A stretch of 64,000 nt of DNA, taken from assembly GCA_963748545.1 (NCBI GenBank), contig CAVVJO010000016.1, positions 62,001 to 126,000 of the forward strand, written 5' to 3'. Position numbers and translations under genes: made by a program. How positions within the stretch are numbered: position 1 is the first letter of the stretch; each line of letters begins with the position of its first letter. The DNA is from Roseiarcus sp963748545. GTDB lineage: Bacteria; Pseudomonadota; Alphaproteobacteria; Rhizobiales; Beijerinckiaceae. The notes below the pieces were generated by a model that did not search any database, was not told the DNA's origin, and worked only from the letters and a program-made list of their open reading frames with translations. Below are positions 62,373 through 64,000 of this stretch, piece after piece.

Positions 62373-63446
62373 TCACGCCCCGCGCGCCGCAGCCTCCTCG
62401 AAATCCTGCGCCCGGCCCACGCTCTCGCCGGACGTGAGCGCGACTGGCGCCAGAGCCTGCACGCGCGTCGGCGGGGGGCCGTCAGCGCCGCCTTCGCCCT
62501 CGGCAATCAAGAGCTCGGCCTGCACCGCGTCGGCGAGCCGCTCGCCGATCGCGGTCCAGTCGGTCTGGCAGGTGGTCAGCGTCGGGATCAGATATTGCGC
62601 GCGCGCTTCCGGCAGGAGCGCCAAAATGGAGAGATCGCGGCCGGGCCGGAGCCCGCGCTCGCTCAGGTTGCGGTAGAGCGCCACCGCATGCATCGAGTTG
62701 GTGACGAGCGCGGCGGTCGGCGGCGGGTCCGCGGACAGAAGCGCGTCGGCGGCGTCGAGGCCGCCGCGCTCGCCCGCCGCCCGCCGCAGGTCCCAACGCG
62801 GGTCGAGGGGAAGGCCTCGCTCGGCGAGCGCGCGCCGGTAGGCCGCCTCGACAAGTCCGAGGTAATGCATGGGGCCGTCCGGCAGCACGAGCCCGATCCG
62901 CCTGTGCCCGAGCGCGACCAGGCGACCGATCGCGGCCGCGACCCCGGCGTCGAAGTCGGGATCGACCCAGGCGTGCCGCGCCGGTGTGCGGGTCCGGCCG
63001 AAGGTGACGAAGGGCTTGCGCAGCTTAAGCAGGTAATCGACGCGCGAATTGGCGCTCTCGGTGTCGGCGATGATCAGCGCGTCGGCGATCCCCCGCTCGG
63101 TCACCCGCCGCAGCGCGCCGAGGCGGTCTTCGCTCCCATCCTCCAGGAACAGGGCGAGGTCGAGCCCATGCTCGCCAAGCCGCCGCTTGAGGCCGTTCAG
63201 CACCGAAAGAAAGACCGTGTTGATCAAGGTGTCGTCGCGGCCGGACGGCACGATCATCGCGACGAGGTCGGTCCGTCCGCGCCGGAGGCTGCGTCCCGAC
63301 TGGTTGGGCGAATAGCCGAGCGTCTGCGCGGCCTCCAGCACCCGCTGCCGCGTCAGCGGATTGACGTCGCCGCGATCGTTCAACGCGCGCGAAACCGTCC
63401 CGATCGACAGGCCGAGATGGCGGGCGAGTTCGCGAATTCCGATCAC
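62373..63446 (-). CDS. LacI family transcriptional regulator
   Basis: A protein of 357 residues starting at GTG 63446, with GGAGCTTCGCAT upstream; the only ATG adjacent is followed directly by TGA. The LacI HTH is IRELARHLGLSIGTVSRALN with the hinge TRQRVLEAAQTLGYSPNQSG, followed by a periplasmic-binding-like effector domain (LVAMIVPSGRDDTLI, ALIIADTESANS, LVALGHRRIGLVLPDG, AALVTNSM). Divergent from the Gfo/Idh gene, with a LacI operator at 63722 between. Effector is likely the imported sugar or its product. Confidence 0.9.
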   Translation of the reverse strand: MIGIRELARHLGLSIGTVSRALNDRGDVNPLTRQRVLEAAQTLGYSPNQSGRSLRRGRTDLVAMIVPSGRDDTLINTVFLSVLNGLKRRLGEHGLDLALFLEDGSEDRLGALRRVTERGIADALIIADTESANSRVDYLLKLRKPFVTFGRTRTPARHAWVDPDFDAGVAAAIGRLVALGHRRIGLVLPDGPMHYLGLVEAAYRRALAERGLPLDPRWDLRRAAGERGGLDAADALLSADPPPTAALVTNSMHAVALYRNLSERGLRPGRDLSILALLPEARAQYLIPTLTTCQTDWTAIGERLADAVQAELLIAEGEGGADGPPPTRVQALAPVALTSGESVGRAQDFEEAAARGA

Positions 63447-63692
63447 ATGCGAAGCTCCAGTTGCGCAATCTTGGAAGAACGCGCCGCCATGCTCGTCTTG
63501 AGCTTTGCGGGAGAAGGCGGCGAGCGGCGCTGATGGCGTGTGGCCCGCCAGACGCGGGCTCCATGTCGGATCGCCCAACCGTCAGCCCCGGCCTGCATAG
63601 ATCCCCGCTTTCCAAACGCCATTCGGCTTTCCGCGCTGCCTTCCCCGCTTTGCGAGAGAGACAACCACGCTCTTACGGGCGCGCGGCGCCGC

Positions 63693-63721
63693 TTGACAAG
63701 CTGGACGGCTGGCGGTAGTTT
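63693..63721 (+). promoter_or_regulatory. Promoter of the Gfo/Idh gene
   Basis: TTGACA (63693-63698), 17-nt spacer and TAGTTT (63716-63721). The -35 is a perfect consensus. The start falls inside or just after the LacI operator at 63722-63735, predicting repression. Confidence 0.65.
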
Positions 63722-63735
63722 CGTAAACGTTTACG
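63722..63735. promoter_or_regulatory. LacI-type operator
   Basis: CGTAAACGTTTACG is a perfect 14-bp palindrome with the central CG typical of LacI-family operators. It sits directly after the -10 element and 55 nt before the Gfo/Idh start, between that gene and the divergent LacI regulator. Confidence 0.8.
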
Positions 63736-63789
63736 GTGCTGCAATGCGGCGCCAGGGAGTTGAAACGAAAGCCAGGGAGCTGTGCGTCC

Positions 63790-64000
63790 ATGGAGCTGAA
63801 AGCCGCCCTGGTTGGCTGTGGCGCGATGAGCAAGGCCTGGCTCGAGGCCGCTCGGAATATCCCCCAGTTGAAAATCGTCGGCCTCGCCGACATCGAGCCG
63901 GAGCGAGCGAAGGCGCGCGCGGCCGAGTTCTCGCTTTCCGACGCGTTCGTCGCGCGCGACGTCCACGCGCTTCTGGCCGAAACCCGTCCCGATCTCCTGT
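63790..64000 (+). CDS. Gfo/Idh/MocA family oxidoreductase, N-terminal part
   Basis: From ATG 63790, 70 residues are visible before the right window edge: MELKAALVGCGAMSKAWLEA, KIVGLADIEPERAKARAAEF and ALLAETRPDLL. GCGAMSK is the dinucleotide-binding loop and ADIEPERA the second-strand acidic residue of the NAD-binding fold. Dehydrogenation of a sugar or inositol is expected. Regulated by the LacI operator upstream. GGGAG lies 10-12 nt before the ATG. Confidence 0.87.
   Translation, partial: MELKAALVGCGAMSKAWLEAARNIPQLKIVGLADIEPERAKARAAEFSLSDAFVARDVHALLAETRPDLL

Noticed and set aside
1..64000. tRNA, rRNA, prophage or transposase genes
   Set aside because: I saw no cloverleaf-like sequence, no rRNA conserved stretch, no transposase or integrase motif, and no att-like repeats.

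Overview
The window is a 64 kb stretch of high-GC chromosome from an alphaproteobacterium, most likely of the order Hyphomicrobiales (Rhizobiales). The evidence is a Rieske/cytochrome b/cytochrome c1 operon followed by methylthioadenosine phosphorylase, a gpsA / YciI / EVE / acs neighbourhood, a Tim44-like / MltA / Smr trio, and an SOS-type box of the alphaproteobacterial form GTTC-N7-GTTC. I saw no rRNA, tRNA, insertion sequence, prophage or CRISPR array.

Layout. 0-5.1 kb: the start of an acyl-CoA synthetase and a LivFGMH-type ABC importer without its binding protein, a TetR regulator, and a divergent MaoC-like hydratase with a TetR-type operator between them. 5.1-11.3 kb: small hypotheticals, an orphan heme-oxygenase-like protein, a spermidine-synthase-like protein, an ABC-2 exporter and a class III adenylate cyclase. 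11.5-14.0 kb: an overlapping three-gene operon (CRYL1-like dehydrogenase, KDGal kinase, KDPGal aldolase). 14.1-19.4 kb: a five-gene catabolic operon (citryl-CoA-lyase-like, PaaK-like ligase, VOC protein, GST, decarboxylase-type amidohydrolase) facing a GntR regulator, with two operator copies placed over the operon promoter. 19.8-23.4 kb: a ribose-type sugar ABC importer. 23.5-26.5 kb: the AmmeMemoRadiSam system (radical SAM enzyme plus a fused Memo-AMMECR1 protein). 26.7-36.5 kb: a PEP-CTERM protein, small hypotheticals, two convergent hybrid histidine kinases and a lipoprotein hydrolase. 36.7-40.8 kb: a secreted amidohydrolase, the endopeptidase MepA, a cyclic-nucleotide-binding protein and a helix-turn-helix gene behind an SOS-like box, followed by a 48-bp repeat. 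41-57 kb: mostly housekeeping genes (mtnP, petABC, trmL, acs, gpsA, mltA, smr, transaldolase). 57-64 kb: a second sugar ABC importer with a LacI regulator and a Gfo/Idh/MocA oxidoreductase behind a near-ideal LacI operator.

The genes describe a metabolically versatile heterotroph: aerobic respiration through bc1, acetate activation, two sugar importers with matching regulators, and two regulated CoA/aromatic-type catabolic loci. Six genes between 29 and 57 kb (two histidine kinases, a cNMP-binding protein, petB, acs and a hypothetical) carry seven single-base indels. Because petB and acs are core genes, the simplest explanation is assembly or sequencing error, but this must be checked before the genes are called dead.
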